From Acanthochromis polyacanthus (lineage: Eukaryota; Chordata; Actinopteri; Pomacentridae), in the NCBI RefSeq assembly GCF_021347895.1, contig NC_067116.1:42417628-42481627 (forward strand): a stretch of 64,000 nt of DNA. Direction: 5' to 3'. The notes beneath the pieces are model-generated. The model worked only from the letters and a program-made list of their open reading frames with translations, made no database searches and had not been told where the DNA came from. A program made the position numbers and the translations under genes. Positions 46,005 through 60,700 of the stretch are shown in pieces; positions within the stretch are counted from its first letter, which is position 1, and every line of letters starts with the position of its first letter.

Positions 46005-49000
46005 ATGTTTGGATATAGTTTACTTCGGATTACGGCGTTAACAAAATGCATCACAAGCAGTGGTACAACGTTGCTGTGCAGAACGAACCCGTTAAACAGA
46101 ATGCAGACGTGTGGATACGCCAAGAAAGTTGGTAAGTAAAGAGGACATTCACCATCTCAGGGTAGTGGAAACACTCTTTCTGTTAGTTTTGGTGAGGTAT
46201 CTGTTGAGATAAACTGCCATATTTAGGTTGTTTACTCCACTGTATTTGATTAAAAGTGCAGCTATTAAGACAACGATATGCAGTTTAGCATCTAGCTAGA
46301 AATAAATAGACAACAGTAACGTTAATTATGCTAGCTATACACAGTTTGTTACAGTACGAATGGAATGAACACACTGAACGTATCAATATAATATCTGTAG
46401 ATATAAACATAAAGGCAGAAAATGTATACACACGTCGGGGTAAGTTGTGGTATAAACAGCTTAAGAAAAATGAAATATATACAGAGAATGACCAATATGA
46501 ACAGTAAGTGCCTGGTGATATTACCAATAACAATCTTTATTTATAGGGCACTTTACAAAGTGTTTCACAAGACATCAAAATAAAACTGAGTCATAAAAAT
46601 CATCAGAGATATAAAACACAATAGGGTGTATAAAAAGCCTACATAGTGCTGGAAAAGGTGAAATGTAATTGAAGAAAATAAAGACACTTAAAAGGAAATT
46701 TACAAAGCACTTATAAAAATCAAAGTTATAAAGATGATTTAGAAAAACATAAGAATTTGTTAGACACATGAAAACACAATATGGTGTGTAAAAAACAACA
46801 ATACAGTGTTAGAAAATGTATGAAATAATATCGAAAGAACTTAAATAAAATTATGAAGGATTCTCCAATAATATGTTTAGAAAAGATTATTTTTATTTCT
46901 TCTTTAGTCTAGCTGAGGTTTGTGCAAGTTAACATCTATTAATCTGTCTACTATCTGCCATTTACTATCATTTCAAGGAATTTAGTTGGTTAAAAAAACA
47001 TCTGAAAAATAGATTTATGTGGGTCCTTTTAGTTAAAACGGCTCTGCTTGCCTGACTCAGTCCACTGCAAACAACTTCAAGGTGTATTTACTCACTACTT
47101 TTGCACACAAAATAAAAATAAATGTGATAGCGAGGGCCATCCTCTGTATTGGAAATATCAAATCTCTTTGTACTGGTAGTCATTTTACTCATTGTTGAAG
47201 CCATTTCAATCAGTAACCAGTAAGAGGCGCTGTGACCGAGTTACCTGTGTGTTTAAAGGCCACACTAATTGACACAGGTGTGGTGCGGTGCATACAGGAG
47301 GTCTATTGTTTTTAACCGTGGCGGACTGTTGGAAAGACTCTTCGTTAATATTGATGAACTCCAGAAATAAATTGATGATATATCTGTTTATAATTGTGAG
47401 TTTGGACAATTACTGTTTGTAAATATAGACTCTATTTGTGTTATTCTTGTTATTTTTGGGCCACATCGGAGTTCAGGAGCACGTCAGAGCAGCCAGAAGC
47501 CCCGTGTTCTTTAACGGAATAAAGCTTGCTCATCGTTATATTAATACTGACATCCAAAGTCTCTGTCCCTGTCTTTCAGCCACCAAAGGAAAAGGTAAAG
47601 GTATGATGAAGGAGGAGCTGAAAGGTCCAGAGGTGTGTAAAGACCCAGTCAGACTGACGTCTTACGCAGTCGGAGTGAACATCCTCAAACAGGGGGAAGA
47701 CCCCAAACTGAAGCCTCATGAGGATTATCCAGAGTGGTGAGGGCACAAATTACTTTCACTTCTGATACGTTTTTTAAAAAATTTCCCTGCCTCTGTCATC
47801 AAATATAATTACAGTCATGTGAAAAAATGAGGAAGTCTTTTTTGACGTATTTATACAAGTTGATACAGAACATCAACACCACAAGAAAAATATACTTTTT
47901 CAGTTATTTATAAGACAAAAACATTAGTATATGTAATGTTCTTTAGTAGGTAAAGATGACCCCAGAAGCTAGTTTTGCATCTTCCATCAAAATTCCTTCA
48001 TCAGTGAGATTTTTTTAGGGTGTTCTTGCACGAACTGCCTGTTCCAAATCCCCCTGCAGCATTTTTAAGTAAGCTTTTTCTTGATTAGCCCAAGCATGAC
48101 CTAGCATGTTTGGGGTTTGTTTGACACTGTGCTTGTCAGATGGTTTAAAGTCTTCTCCTTAAAGACTGTCTTTGGTCTGCATCAAACAACTGTATGTTTT
48201 CAGACGTCCTGATCTTTGTCTTTATGTTTTGGTGAACTCTTGTTTTGTTTTTGTTTTTTCTGGTCAGCAACAGCTTTTTCCTGGTGAAATCTCTTTCTGC
48301 TTATCGATGCAGAACTTTGAGACCTACAGTTGCAGCATTACCTTTAGATCCTGTCAAGAAGTTGGGTTTTTTGAAGACTTCCTTGTTTCAAACAGTCAGT
48401 TTTTGGCTGAATTTACTGTTTCTGCCAGTCCTGGGCAGATATTTTGGAATCTGTAACACCTGATTTTTGATGATTTTCCTCACAGTGGAAAAATTTCCTA
48501 TTTTTTTTTTTAAACCTCTCCCCTGACTCAGTGGTATCCACAGTCTTATTTTGTGAAAGTCTTAAAGAGCTTTTTACATCTTTGCAACACCAGAGAGACC
48601 CAGACTTTAAATGTAAAAGGTTTTAAATACGAGAGTTTCCCCTGTCACAAGTTCTTTTTATTGGCACCAAATCTTGAACCCTTGATTTTAATTTATGGAT
48701 TTATTTGAATTTTTTGTTTCATTGTGGATTCTATCTTTACATACATTTGCTCCAAAAACTTTATTCAGCTGATTACAGAACTGGAATATGGCCTTTTGTA
48801 CCAGATTATGGCTATTAAATTATATATTTTTAATGAAATCCACATCTTATTAGTCATTCAGTGCTCTATCTCACTGTTACTGTTGTTCCCTCCACGTACA
48901 CACAGCGGATGAAGTCCAGACATGTTGTTTCGGTAATTGATAGATATTCCTGTAAATCAGTCATGCAGAAGTCAGAGGGAGGTTAAGGAAAACGGGTACT

Positions 49001-49289
49001 GTACACTGGACAATCATCAGAGTGTTTTTCGTTATTATTTTAGCTGAGATTGCGTCAGAGACACATTGACTCCAATCTTGCGAAACACGGGGATGACAGT
49101 TTGGGAATTTTAATGTGTCTTCGGTGATCTGATCTCGGTCTTGTTTTGTCGCTCAGGTTGTTCCAGTTGAACCTGGGAATGCCCAAAAAGCTGCACGAGC
49201 TGGAGTCGGACACTTGGGAGTACTGGAAACGTCTGAGGAAGGAGAACATTTGGCGTTCCAACAGACTGCGTAAAGGAAAGAAGTTATAG
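46005..49289 (+). CDS. Mitochondrial ribosomal protein mL54, complete
   Basis: Component of the large subunit of the mitochondrial ribosome. Three coding exons (46005-46131, 47580-47736, 49157-49289) total 417 nt, 138 aa, the same length as human MRPL54. Exon 1 encodes a presequence-like basic, hydroxylated N-terminus ([15 protein letters not shown]) ending CGYAKKVG. Exon 2 has the conserved [21 protein letters not shown], and exon 3 [15 protein letters not shown] plus [17 protein letters not shown]. All splice sites are GT-AG; phases are 1 and 1. Confidence 0.96.
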
Positions 49290-49956
49290 GCCTTCACTGG
49301 ACCGACACAGGGCTTCTTTGTGGACAGCGTCACGATTTACAGTCTGGACTGAATCACCCCAAGGATGTTGTGATGCACATTCAAGACCGATATCTTCCTC
49401 AGTAACAGACTTTTAGATCCACTCTTTCTCACTTGTCATTCATCCAGTGGATTATCTGAAATTATCTGGCAAAGGCTTTAGACTTTTCTGCTTGGTGTAT
49501 AACTTCAGGAGGTCAGCATTTGTTGTATGTATACAAAGGATCACATGGTCCTTTATATTAAACATGAAGCGTGGATGGAAGACAAAGCTGCAGAGTCCAA
49601 AGCACTGCCAGAGGGAGCCCTTAAAAATGCATTATGACTTCATTCTCAGCCTTGGAAACCTTAGTTGACAAAATCATCTCCCTGCAAAGTCCATTTCGTA
49701 GCTTTTCTGGAGCTTCCAAATGTATAACAGAGTCAAATTTAGTAAATCAGGTTCATCTGCTTGTCAAGAAATTGTGTTAAAAATTTGAAAGATTGCATGT
49801 TTTAACAAAAAGCTCCAGAGCTGCTACTTTGTGGTAAAAGAAAGCAGAAAAATGCCATGTTTGCTGTAATGTGGTGGATTAAAGGAACTGAACATGTATA
49901 AGGTTGTTTTTTGTTATAAATCATGTGAATGTTTGTTACTTTGCAGATTTATTACA

Positions 49957-49962
49957 AATAAA
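49957..49962 (+). terminator. mrpl54 poly(A) signal candidate
   Basis: AATAAA about 670 nt past the mrpl54 stop codon, the clearest signal in the downstream sequence. Use of it is inferred. Confidence 0.4.
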
Positions 49963-51240
49963 TCTGAATCTAAAAAGAGTCAGTCTGTGTCTTTTCAGAG
50001 AGAATTATTGAAGATTTTGTTCAGCCCTCATAAATGTGTTAATTGGGGCCTGAAAAAAATATTTGGGGTCATTGTCTCATAATAGACCTAAAGATAAAAT
50101 AGTTTCCAGCAGATCTAAATGGTTGAACGGCTCCCGCAGAGGTCGCATGTTTTATTGTTGGTCTCTGAAAATGAGAAAAAAAAAACGCAAAATGATCAAA
50201 TTTGCATATCTGGTAGATGATGTTTTTTACTGATTTATTTCAGGTCAGATGAGACATGATTAAATTCCCTGCCAGGCTCATAGGTGCAAGTGAGTCATGG
50301 GTTATGAAACAAGGAGGGAATTTCACCGATATCTGACACCTCAGAAGTTGGTGAAATAAACAAGACTAAATTTAGTTTCATAATCATTGTAGAAACTGTT
50401 CGACTGGATCAAGACAGACTCTCTCGCTTTGTGTTTTATTGGGAATAAACTCAGCCTTCCAGACCAAAGTTAATGCTATAGTAACTGCTGAAGAGTTGAC
50501 ATTCAAACTTTTTTTTTTCCAATATGTTGTCAGACCATTCACTGAGCTCCACATGTGATGTCCAAAGAGACTGAAAACATTATTTTATAAATATTTTAAA
50601 AAATGGTTTTGTAGCTATATTTGGAGGAACATTTTGAATTTCAGTTGTTAAAGTTCAATATAATTTTTTTTTTAAATTTTTGTGGCCATATATTTAATAA
50701 CAAAAACTATTCTTTATTTTGTTTTTTATTTTTTGTTTTTATCTTTGTGTTCTTTGTTTTGTATTATTGTGACATGCAACTACACATGCCTCATAAAATC
50801 TTACTAGATGACTTCTGCATTATCAGTTTTTTTTATGTGAGCTCAAATATGGGATATTATAACCCACCCATTGTCAGAGACTGTTTGATCTGCTTCTCTG
50901 AATTTACAGATTCTGGATCGATGACGTAATGAGAAATAACAGTGGAAAATCTCTATGTTTTATTTGTAATATTTCCTGAGATATTGGCATTTAAACATTG
51001 TTTGAAATTTCAGTGTGTGAAGAAAGTTGCTCAAAGTGGGTCTATGGGCTTTTTTAAAAATTGATTTATTTTTAATATATAGAAAGGTACATTTCTACAT
51101 TTTTGGCTTCTTAAATATCCACAATTTATAATTATAAAAAGTTTCAAATAAATCAGAGATGATCAAAAAAATATTTAATGTAGTGTAATGTTTTAATATA
51201 AATTATTACTATTATTATTGTCAATAAAGTTTGGCCTCGT
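49963..51240. other. AT-rich intergenic DNA, mrpl54 to paracaspase
   Basis: No gene was recognised. The stretch near 50099-50150 matches 889-940 at the left edge (GTTTCCAGCAGATC, then AAATG and GGCTCC), marking a dispersed repeat. The rest is T-rich, low-complexity sequence. Confidence 0.5.
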
Positions 51241-51754
51241 AAACTCGGTTGCTATGACGACGCTCCATGCAAATGCTCGCGCAGAAATGAGGAACCGAAA
51301 AGAGAAGCTCATCACCATCTGGGGAACAAAAGTGAAAAGGGGCGAGTAAACTGGTGGAAAAGTTCACTTTTAACCCAAACGGCAGCTGCTCGTCTTCCTC
51401 CGCGGCTCAGATCTGACCACCGGCTCGGTTGCTTCTCACCGTAAACTCGGTAAATCCGTCGGTTTCTTCACGACTCTCTGAAACGTTAATGGCGGAAGCT
51501 GCAAAAAGCTGCGCGACGTTTTAGTCGACGTTCTGCAGCTCAGCTCGGGTTTAAATCACTGTTTTAGTTTCTGGTTTCTCGCTTCACTGGGTCGTTTGAC
51601 TTCAGTGTGTCACACTCGCAGAGTTACAAATCTGGGGAATCCCGAGCTGAGTTTCTGAGTTCACAACCTGCCGTTTGGCCCGCGGTGCAGTTTCACTTTA
51701 ACGTCCCGGTTTGTTCCGTAGAGCTCCCGGTTTGTCAGCGGGGGCACCGTGAAG

Positions 51755-54700
51755 ATGGACGTTTGGAAAATGAGCATCGGTTCCCTCAGTGAAGAAGTTT
51801 TGAACAAGCTGTCGAAGATGCTGGACAACCCCACCTGCGGATGGAGGCAGCTGGCCACCGCAGCGTCCGAGCAGCCGAAATTCCGCTGCAGGTGAGACTC
51901 TGAAGGCATCACACGAACAGAGACGCATCTCTGATCATAATTTACAAAGTTTGTACAACTTTTTATTTATTCACAAGAACAAAAGTGAACATGTATACCT
52001 CATCATGCATTACATAGACTTTCTTTGATGTATGCCTGTTGTTTGTTCCCTTCATGATACTGTCCTGTCCTGCAAAACATAAATATATTATTAAAAGTAT
52101 ATACAGTATATGGGAATATACTGTATAATCTCATAAAACGCTTAATAGTAAATACAATGTATTTAATAATATATCCAAAATATAAAAACAAAGATTCTTG
52201 GAGGGTCCTAACATCACATTATTCTCCATCATTGTTAAAACTGTAGGGTCTACTATTTATTTCAGTCAGGTGATTTTTTTTAGGGGTATTTTTAAATTAA
52301 TATATAAATTTCTCCATCATACATTGAAGGCATTACTCAAAAAACATTTCGAGTTTTGCTCTATTCTTCTAATTTTATTTGCTCAAAATTGTACGAATAA
52401 AAATATTTTTTAAAGAGCTTGTTTTTAGCTTTACTTATAAATTAGTCAGTTTAATCTCCATAAAGAGTAATACTGTGAAGTTTTAACCTTAATATTTTTT
52501 ATATTCAGTTAAAATTGTACTTTAAATGTTCACTTTATTAAATTTAATTTTAAAAATACCTAGACAATCTTTTCTTGATTATGACATGTCTGTTTTAATA
52601 ATATATAAATATGTCATTTGTGTATTTTTTGCAATAAATAATGCACATGAAATTAAAATAAAAGCAAAACTTGCTCATAACTTGGTCATAATTTTAGTTC
52701 TAAATTCGTCTGGTTCTTCTCCATAGTGTCGTATTCTTGATATTTATTTTTATATGAGTTTTTGTGGGGTGTTAATCCTTAATATTTACATTACTTGGGT
52801 AAATTCCCACCATAAATAACACTGTAGGACCAGGTTCTTCTGCTGTCACCACATCATCTGATACCGCTTCTTGAACTCTCCCTGCAGTGAGAAGGAGCTG
52901 ACCAGCTGCTCTCTCCAGGTGCTGAGCGCTGCAGGTAGCCCAGCTCGGACCCTCCTGGCCCGGCTAGCTGATCGCTCCTGCTCCCTGGACTTCCTGCTCC
53001 ACTGCCTGAGGAAGATGGACCATCAGGAAGCCGTGCAGTTCCTCACCACCACAGGTAAAGTAGAAGTGGCTGGGGGGGTCAAATACGGACTGTACATGCA
53101 AATGTATAGAAACATGTTTTTCAGGGAGTAGCCCTTTAATGCCAAAAAGTCAGGAGCCTGGTCAACAGAGTTTAACCCTGCTCTGGTATCACACCCTGAA
53201 AATTGTTGGATTTGTATTGTTTGAGATTTTTATCCAACTATAGAAGCCACTAATCTGCTTATATGAATGTAAAGATCTTGATATTGGTTTGGAGAATGTG
53301 ACTTGTTGCTTTAAATCTGTACGTAATGCAATATGTAGTCTGTAGAGCAAGTTTGAAATTCCACATTAAACACAAGGTGGGTGATTAAATACAGAGATGT
53401 TGTCAGGTCACATATTATTTTTATACTTTGTGCTTCTAAATGTTTAAATATAGTCTTTGGTATGTTTACATGTTTTGAGTTGGTAATGAAAAAGACTAGA
53501 ACAGCTACTACAAACAGGAAGAAATAGTTGTAGCTCGTTCAACCATATCATTTTCAAAGCTCATTTTTGTCTCTAGCAGTACAAGTTAGCACACATTGAA
53601 CATGTTATTACAAACACGCCCAGCTATCTTTTGATGCTACACGTCTAATGAAAATACTTCTGCTTTTACTTGTCTGCGAATGTAATTGTTCATGTTTTTC
53701 ATTTGTGCGTTAGTGGCAGAGCTGATTCAGGTCACGGAGCAGCCTCAGTCCCAGCAGGCCACAGCCGGCAGCAGGGTGGTGCTGACCTGCAGGGCTTCTG
53801 GTCCTCCAGGACTCACCTACCAGTGGTTCAGAGGCAATCAGGAGGTCAGTCAAGCATCTTATGAAAAGTAATGAAACGTGGTTGATTTGGACAAAAATTT
53901 AACAAAGAGATAGCCTAGCCGCGCTAGACCCATGTTCTGAAGGCACAAGGGTCTAGGGCCGCTCAACAGGGAGGGAGGCGGGCTAAAAGGTTGTCTTTCA
54001 AATCACTCTGCAGCAATTGGGTAGGTATACAACCAATCAATGCAACGAATAGGCTGACGGAGTTCCTAGAGTGCCGGCGGATTGTGGCTAAGTCCCATTA
54101 GCTTCCCAACCAGCGGAGCCAACTGGTATATTAAGGATTTGCCATATCCCGTCGGCATAAGTCCAAATACGTCTTTCTTCTCAATGAAACACTTCAGTGC
54201 CGTCCTTTGTTTATCTTTCAAGTTGAATTTTAGCTTCAAATCTTTAAGGGCTGTGGCCCAAGCCGAGTCGAAAGATAACTGTTTATTGTGCGCCGGTTGT
54301 TTCTGTCAGAATCGTCGCTCCTCTGTCGTCACTTAGTTACGCCCGCCTTCTGACTCTACACTTCATGGTGATTGGTCCGGCCAGTTTTAGGAGAATCCAG
54401 CCTCGAGCCTTATGGAGGGTAACTAGACCCACCCTGGCAGAGAATTAAATTCGTTGCCGTGGGTTGTCTAGCGCGGCTAGGCTAACAAAGAGACTCTTTC
54501 CTATTAAAATGAAAATGGATTTCTACAAAGTAATGTCAGTTAATTAAAGATGTGAAAGATAAAATAAGTAACTGCATACGTGTTCACCCCCTTCAAGTCA
54601 GGATGGGTGCATCTACTGTGTTGTCAGTAGGTTTCAGTCTGCCTTGCACATCTGGATGCTGCAATTTTACTCCATTCTTCTCTGTAAAACTGCTCCATCT

Positions 54701-57700
54701 GTCAGATTACACAGTGATGAGTGATGAGTGAACAGCTCTTTCAATATCCAGCCACAAATTCATAATTGGATTGATGTCTTGACTCTGACTACAGAACATT
54801 CTCCTTGCTGTTTTAAAGTAATTTCTGTGTAGGTTTGGCTCCATATTTCAGGTCGTTGTAGTGCTAGAAAACAGATCGTCTCCAAAAATATAGTTCTCTT
54901 CCAGACTGCATCAGGTTGTCCTCCAGGATTTTCCTATAGTTTGCTGCATTCGTTTAACTCTCTGCCTTTATGAGCCTTCCTGCTGCAGAGAAACGTCCCC
55001 ACATGATGATGCTGCCACCACCATGCTTCTTAGTGCAGTGTTTGATTCGATGTAGAAAGCATTTAAAGGGGAGAACTTCCAAAGGAGACGAATAGTTTTA
55101 TAGGTTCTGTACATCATTTGTTAAAGTGGTGATGGCAATGAGATGTTTTGACATTATAGGATTCGATTATAGGATTCTTTTCTTGCTTTAGGTTAAGGAT
55201 GAGACAGGCAGTTCACCAGAGCTGGTTCTGTGTCCTTTAAGCCAAGCCCACCAGGGTCACTTCATCTGTCGGATCAACCACGGAGACAACTGCGTCTTCT
55301 CCCAGTGGGCTCACGTTCAGTTGGTCCGCTCTGCAGGTTCTAGTCCAGGTACTTATCCTCCTGCCCTCCTTCTCTTCTCCTGTTTTGCTACATCTCATGG
55401 GACGTAATGTGATGTCTCAGTATTTTTTTTGTGTTCTCAGGCTACAGCAGCAGTCTGTTTCCAGGCTCTGTTAGCGGGCTACGGGTCGTTCATCAGCCTC
55501 GGTCTCAGGCGGCGTCTGAAGGCGACACTCTGGTCCTGGAGTGCAATGCAGAAGCCAACCCGCCCGCTCAGTATGAGTGGTACCACAACGCAGTGCCCAT
55601 GCCACAACACAAGACACGCTCGCTCAAAGTAAGTGGATTCAGTCTGCTGTGAGCTTGTTATCTAACCTGAATGAGAACTTTGCCGGATTAAAAAGAAATC
55701 ATAAGCGGAACAGGAGCTTTACAGCAAACTCAATAAACAAAAAGCTTCAGTAGTAGATTCATGAAAAGGATGTCCAAAATTAAAGTAGTCAAGAAGCTGA
55801 CCAAGATGTTTGAATGGAGTCTTTTTCAGACATGGGATGTGTACCACCGCTGCTTCATGCATCTGTTAAAGTGACGGCATTCTGTCATTCACACACTGAT
55901 CACTTTCCTGTTATTATTTTTCATGCCTTAGAGCATTAGAGAGAATGACGGCATGTGCACAATACTGGTCATACACATAAAACTGGAGAATACATCCAGT
56001 GACATCTTCTTCTTTTCCTTTCTTCTTTTCCCTTCAGGGGTCGCCACAGCCAATCAATTGCCTCCATCTAACCCTGTCTTCTGCATTCTCTTCTCTCACA
56101 CCAACTACCTTCATGTCCTCTTTAACCACATCCATAAACCTCCTCTTTGGTTTTCCTCTAGGCCTCCTGCCTGGCAGTGGGAAACTCAGCATCCTTCTAC
56201 CAATATACATCAAGTGACATAATGCACTAATTAACAAAAGACTACATCTATAATCACTGTTTCACAAAGGATGGAACTGCAGCCTAAAACTGTGACTCTG
56301 TGTAAAAGCTCACCTGTCCGAAAAGAAAGAAAATACACAGCGTGAGTTGTTGTTAGATTCTGACCAATACTGTCTTCATGTGGGGGATCATTTAAAAAAG
56401 GATTAATTAAGTTAAAAAAAAAAGCTGCTGGAGCTGAAGTGTGGAGCTGCTGTTGCTGCATGAGTAAATGTGTTTAACTCTAAATTGGAGGCACTCAGAT
56501 GGATTCTGCTGCTGTTTGATGTTTAATAAACTCAGAGGTAAGACTCCCACATAAAGCTGGAAGCAACGTACTAAACTGTAACAGCTCACTTGTGGGTCAT
56601 TCCATATCATTTCAACCAGTGGTCCCCACCTGACCCTCTCAGATTTTGCTAAGTTTTTACATACATTTAGTACATTATATATGATGGGAAAATCCAAAAT
56701 TTCAATGCTTTATTGTCATTAGTTTCAAAGTTATGGCCATTTGAAGTAGGTAGGGGGTACCCTATTATTGCAGCCAAAATTAAGACTTGAAATTTTCGAC
56801 CATTTTCAGACTTCTATAACTTCTGAACAACAAAAGATAGAGATCTGAAATTTTCAGAATCATTTCACAGTGACCCATAGTCCTCAGAAATGTGAAAATA
56901 TTTACTTTATATGTATAATTGCATGTTACAGAGAATGGCAAAGTTGCGATTTTATCCATCACGAACTTCTAAACTGCTACATTTGGCCACCCATTACACA
57001 AAAACTAATCATCATATCCATTACAGATTTTATGTGGTATAATTTGGCTATCTAAGGATTGGATCTGTAATGAAAGCGCTATGGTATGTAATGCATGAAA
57101 TATGAACAGCTAAAATTCCAAAATATCTGTTATAGAAGTCAGGAAATGGTCAAAAATTTCAAGTCTTAATTTTGGCCACAATTTTAGGGTACCCCCTACC
57201 TACTTCAAATGGCCATAACTTTGAAACTAATGACAATAAAGCATTCAAAATTTGGATTTTTCCATCATATATAATGTACTAAATGTATGTAAAAACTTAG
57301 CAAAATCTGAGAGGGTCAGGTGGGAAGTTTTCTTAAAATTGGTTGATTTCATAGGGAATGACCCTTGTCTAAAATGCAGAAAAGTATGCAGTGAGAATAG
57401 TTGTTACGTCCTGTCCCCATGTCAGGGATCATGTGTGCATGTTCCACATGCATAAATACACACTACTCATATGGATTCTGTTGCTGTTTGATGCTGTATA
57501 TATTGTATATATTTTTGTTATTATAATTATTATATTTACTGTATATCGCTGCTGTAACACGGGAAATTTCCCCTGACATGGGGAATAATAAAGGATTATC
57601 TTATCTTATCTTATCTTATCTTATCTTATCTTATCTTAATAAAGACTCCTGCAAACAGCTGGAAGTCTAATCTCACATTTGTGTCATGTTAAACCACATA

Positions 57701-60700
57701 TGTAATTGCTACTTGGTCCAACCTAGTAAGATTGCAGTTGTGATTTTTACAGAAAAGAGCATTCATTCAGACATAAAGTCGATGATTCTAGATCACATGT
57801 GTCAAACTCAAGGCCTGCAGGTCATATCCAGCCCGTAATACAATTCTATCCGGCCCGCGAGATCATTTTACATTGATTTATTATTGTTGTTATTAATGGC
57901 CCGACGATATGAAGCGCTGATAACACACAAACTACAGATCCTATAATGCAGCGCAACAGCTGCCTTGCCGAATGATAGGTTAGCTGGGAGCATTTAAGTC
58001 AAGCGTCTGTTATTGTCTGCAACCTTGTTGTAACGTCAAATTGTAAACTTCCCTCAACCAGATTATCAAGTGGGCTGGTCGGTTAATTGGGAAGCCTCAG
58101 CCCACTATGCCAGCCTTGTATGGCACAGAGCTGCAGCGCAAAGCCAGCTCCATTCTAAAAGACTGCTCACATCCCCTGAATGGGGAGTTCCAGCTCCTTC
58201 ATTTGGGCTGCCTGTTTGTGGTCCCAAAGGGACGGACAAAACGCTGTAGGTGCAGTTTTGTACCCTCAGCTATTTTAATGCTTAACTGCAAGTCCACCGG
58301 GTGAACACTCCTGTGCAGATTGTTTTTAGGTAGATCAGAATATGTTGGAGCAGTTTCCCTTTCCCTGATTTATTACGCTTTTTGCTGTGGTTGGTCTGGT
58401 ATGAATGTTTGTTGGGTGTTTTGTCATTTCATTTGTTGTTGGGATCACTGAGTTCCTTTTTGCACAACAATTTTACCATTTGGTACAATAAAGAAGCCTT
58501 GACCTTGATATAAGTACGATGTGTTGTGTTGTTGTTCACCATTTAGATCCCATGTGTGACCACAGAGCACAGAGGAGAGTACAGATGTAAGGTGTTCAAC
58601 TTGTACCATCAGGCGTGGAGCGACACGGCAACAATCTCTATCGGTGAGACCCACGGGCATAATTATCTTTTTTTTAAATATAGATGAACAATCAATGAGA
58701 ACAATCAATTAATGTTAAAATGTCTTGTAGTGTGATGTAAATATGCAGTAAGTCTTACACTGCACCAATAATGTCACACATGAGTTCAACTGAAGTACTG
58801 TGCGAAAAGTAACTGTTCCTGTTTTTCACCTTTTTGCAGGCCCCAGTTCTGTCACTGATGCCTCCTGGGTAGAAGTAGATCGTGGTCTCGGTATTCTTTC
58901 ATTTCTAGTCAATATTAAGAGGCAAAAACAGGAACTACAGCAGTATTGAAGTTCCTCTCCCCTTTTATGCACTTTAATTCCTGTTTTAGAAATAGAGTAT
59001 CATGTAGGTTGTCTTTGTCAGAAGAGCTAATTAAGCGTTGGTTGTTACATCAGACTGTTACTATTTGATCAGCTGTGCATTCACCTAATCAGAACATGTA
59101 CAGTATGTGTGCTTACCGGACTTTATAGAAATGAACCCAGACATTAAATAAACTGTTGGATGTAAGATAACGTGGCACGGGAAGTTTTTAAAATTTTGTC
59201 TTTTCTTGCTGGTGTTTCCAGAGTCCCAAGAAGTCCACAGATCAACCTTTGGAGCAGGAGTACCTCCGCTTCGACAGATGGCCAGTCTGCCTCAGTCAGC
59301 AAAAAATTTCTATGGTGAGTTTTATGGAAGCAAACAGACAGAGTGCAGCATCTGCCTATCAAAATACAAACTATAAAAAGGTACAATTCATAGGGCAGTA
59401 GGTCTTCATGAGTCCTAATGCGCATTGTAAGTATATTTTATGCATTTAGAAAACTCTGTACCATGTCATTTTTCTGTACTTATCTGTATAAAGAATCTGT
59501 ATAATATTGGTATTCTCCACTTACAGAAGAAGCTGTGTGATGGTAATAGAATCTGTCAGTATTTTTCTACATGCAGAATTACCCTGTAGAGCATTACTAT
59601 TTTTCTACCTGTACCTATGCATGTTTGTAGTTTATTTGTTGTCTTCTACTTATTTCCCTGCATTTTTGTATTTTGCATCCTTCTATCTTATCTTATCTTA
59701 TCTTATCTTGTCTTGTCTTGTCTTGTCTTGTCTTGTCTTGTCTTGTCTTGTCTTGTCTTGTCTTGTCTTGTCTTGTCTTGTCTTGTCTTGTCTTGTCTTC
59801 ACAGCGACGGACAAAGTTGCTCTCCTGATTGGCAACATGAACTACGTCCACCACACACAGCTGTGCGCTCCCATTTCTGACGTCCACGAGCTGACCAACC
59901 TTCTGAGACAAATGGACTTCAAGGTGGTTTCTCTGCTCGACCTCAACTGGCAGGAGATGCACAGTGCTGTTACCGAGTTCCTGCTGCTGCTTGACAAAGG
60001 AGTTTATGGTTGTTGTTGTTTTTTTTTTTATCCATCTCTATTCTATGTTCATTTAACCTTTTTCTAACATTTGTCCACTTTTAGGGACAGCTACACATGC
60101 TATTCACTGCTTTACCTCTTTATACTAAATTGGATAAACAGTGTAAAAAAAATAACTTTGAAAAAGATTTAACTGTAATTTTTTTGAACAATTAACCATT
60201 GTTTTACAGATTTCACAATGTTAGACCATAGAATTACATCTTTTACTGTATTTAAATCCCTTTATACAAATAGTGTGATTTTTTTAAAGGAAAAAATGTG
60301 TATATAAAGTTTGAAAAATTATTTAAAGTTTAGCTGGTAGAATCACAGCATAAAATATTACTTTGTAACTGTAACTATAGCTGTAAAAAACAAAAGTCTA
60401 AACTGTTCATAACTTCCACATCATAAATAGGTTTTTTTTCAAATGGTAATTTATTCTTTTACAATGTTTGGCTCTAAAATTACACAATTTTTATGTATTT
60501 ACATTGGCAACAAATGTTATTTCACAGATATCTGCCATTATATAAAAGAAAAATTATTTCCTTGTTTTAATAAATTAAAATTAATATCCAGTAAAATCAC
60601 AGAAATAATATTCCTTTTACATCAACAATGTCGACTCTGTACACTACTGTAAGGATCTGGGATTCTTTTCATGTCGTCTGATTTACGGTGGTGTGGCAAG

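Noticed and set aside
54590..55040. Repeat-like stretch between paracaspase exons 3 and 4
   Set aside because: The style resembles dispersed fish repeats, but no second copy, inverted ends or duplication was found in the window.
59507..60067. 186-codon frame with a hydrophobic repeating Leu-Ser-Cys segment
   Set aside because: The repeat segment is the translated TCTTG microsatellite. The only real coding part is paracaspase exon 9 in the same frame.
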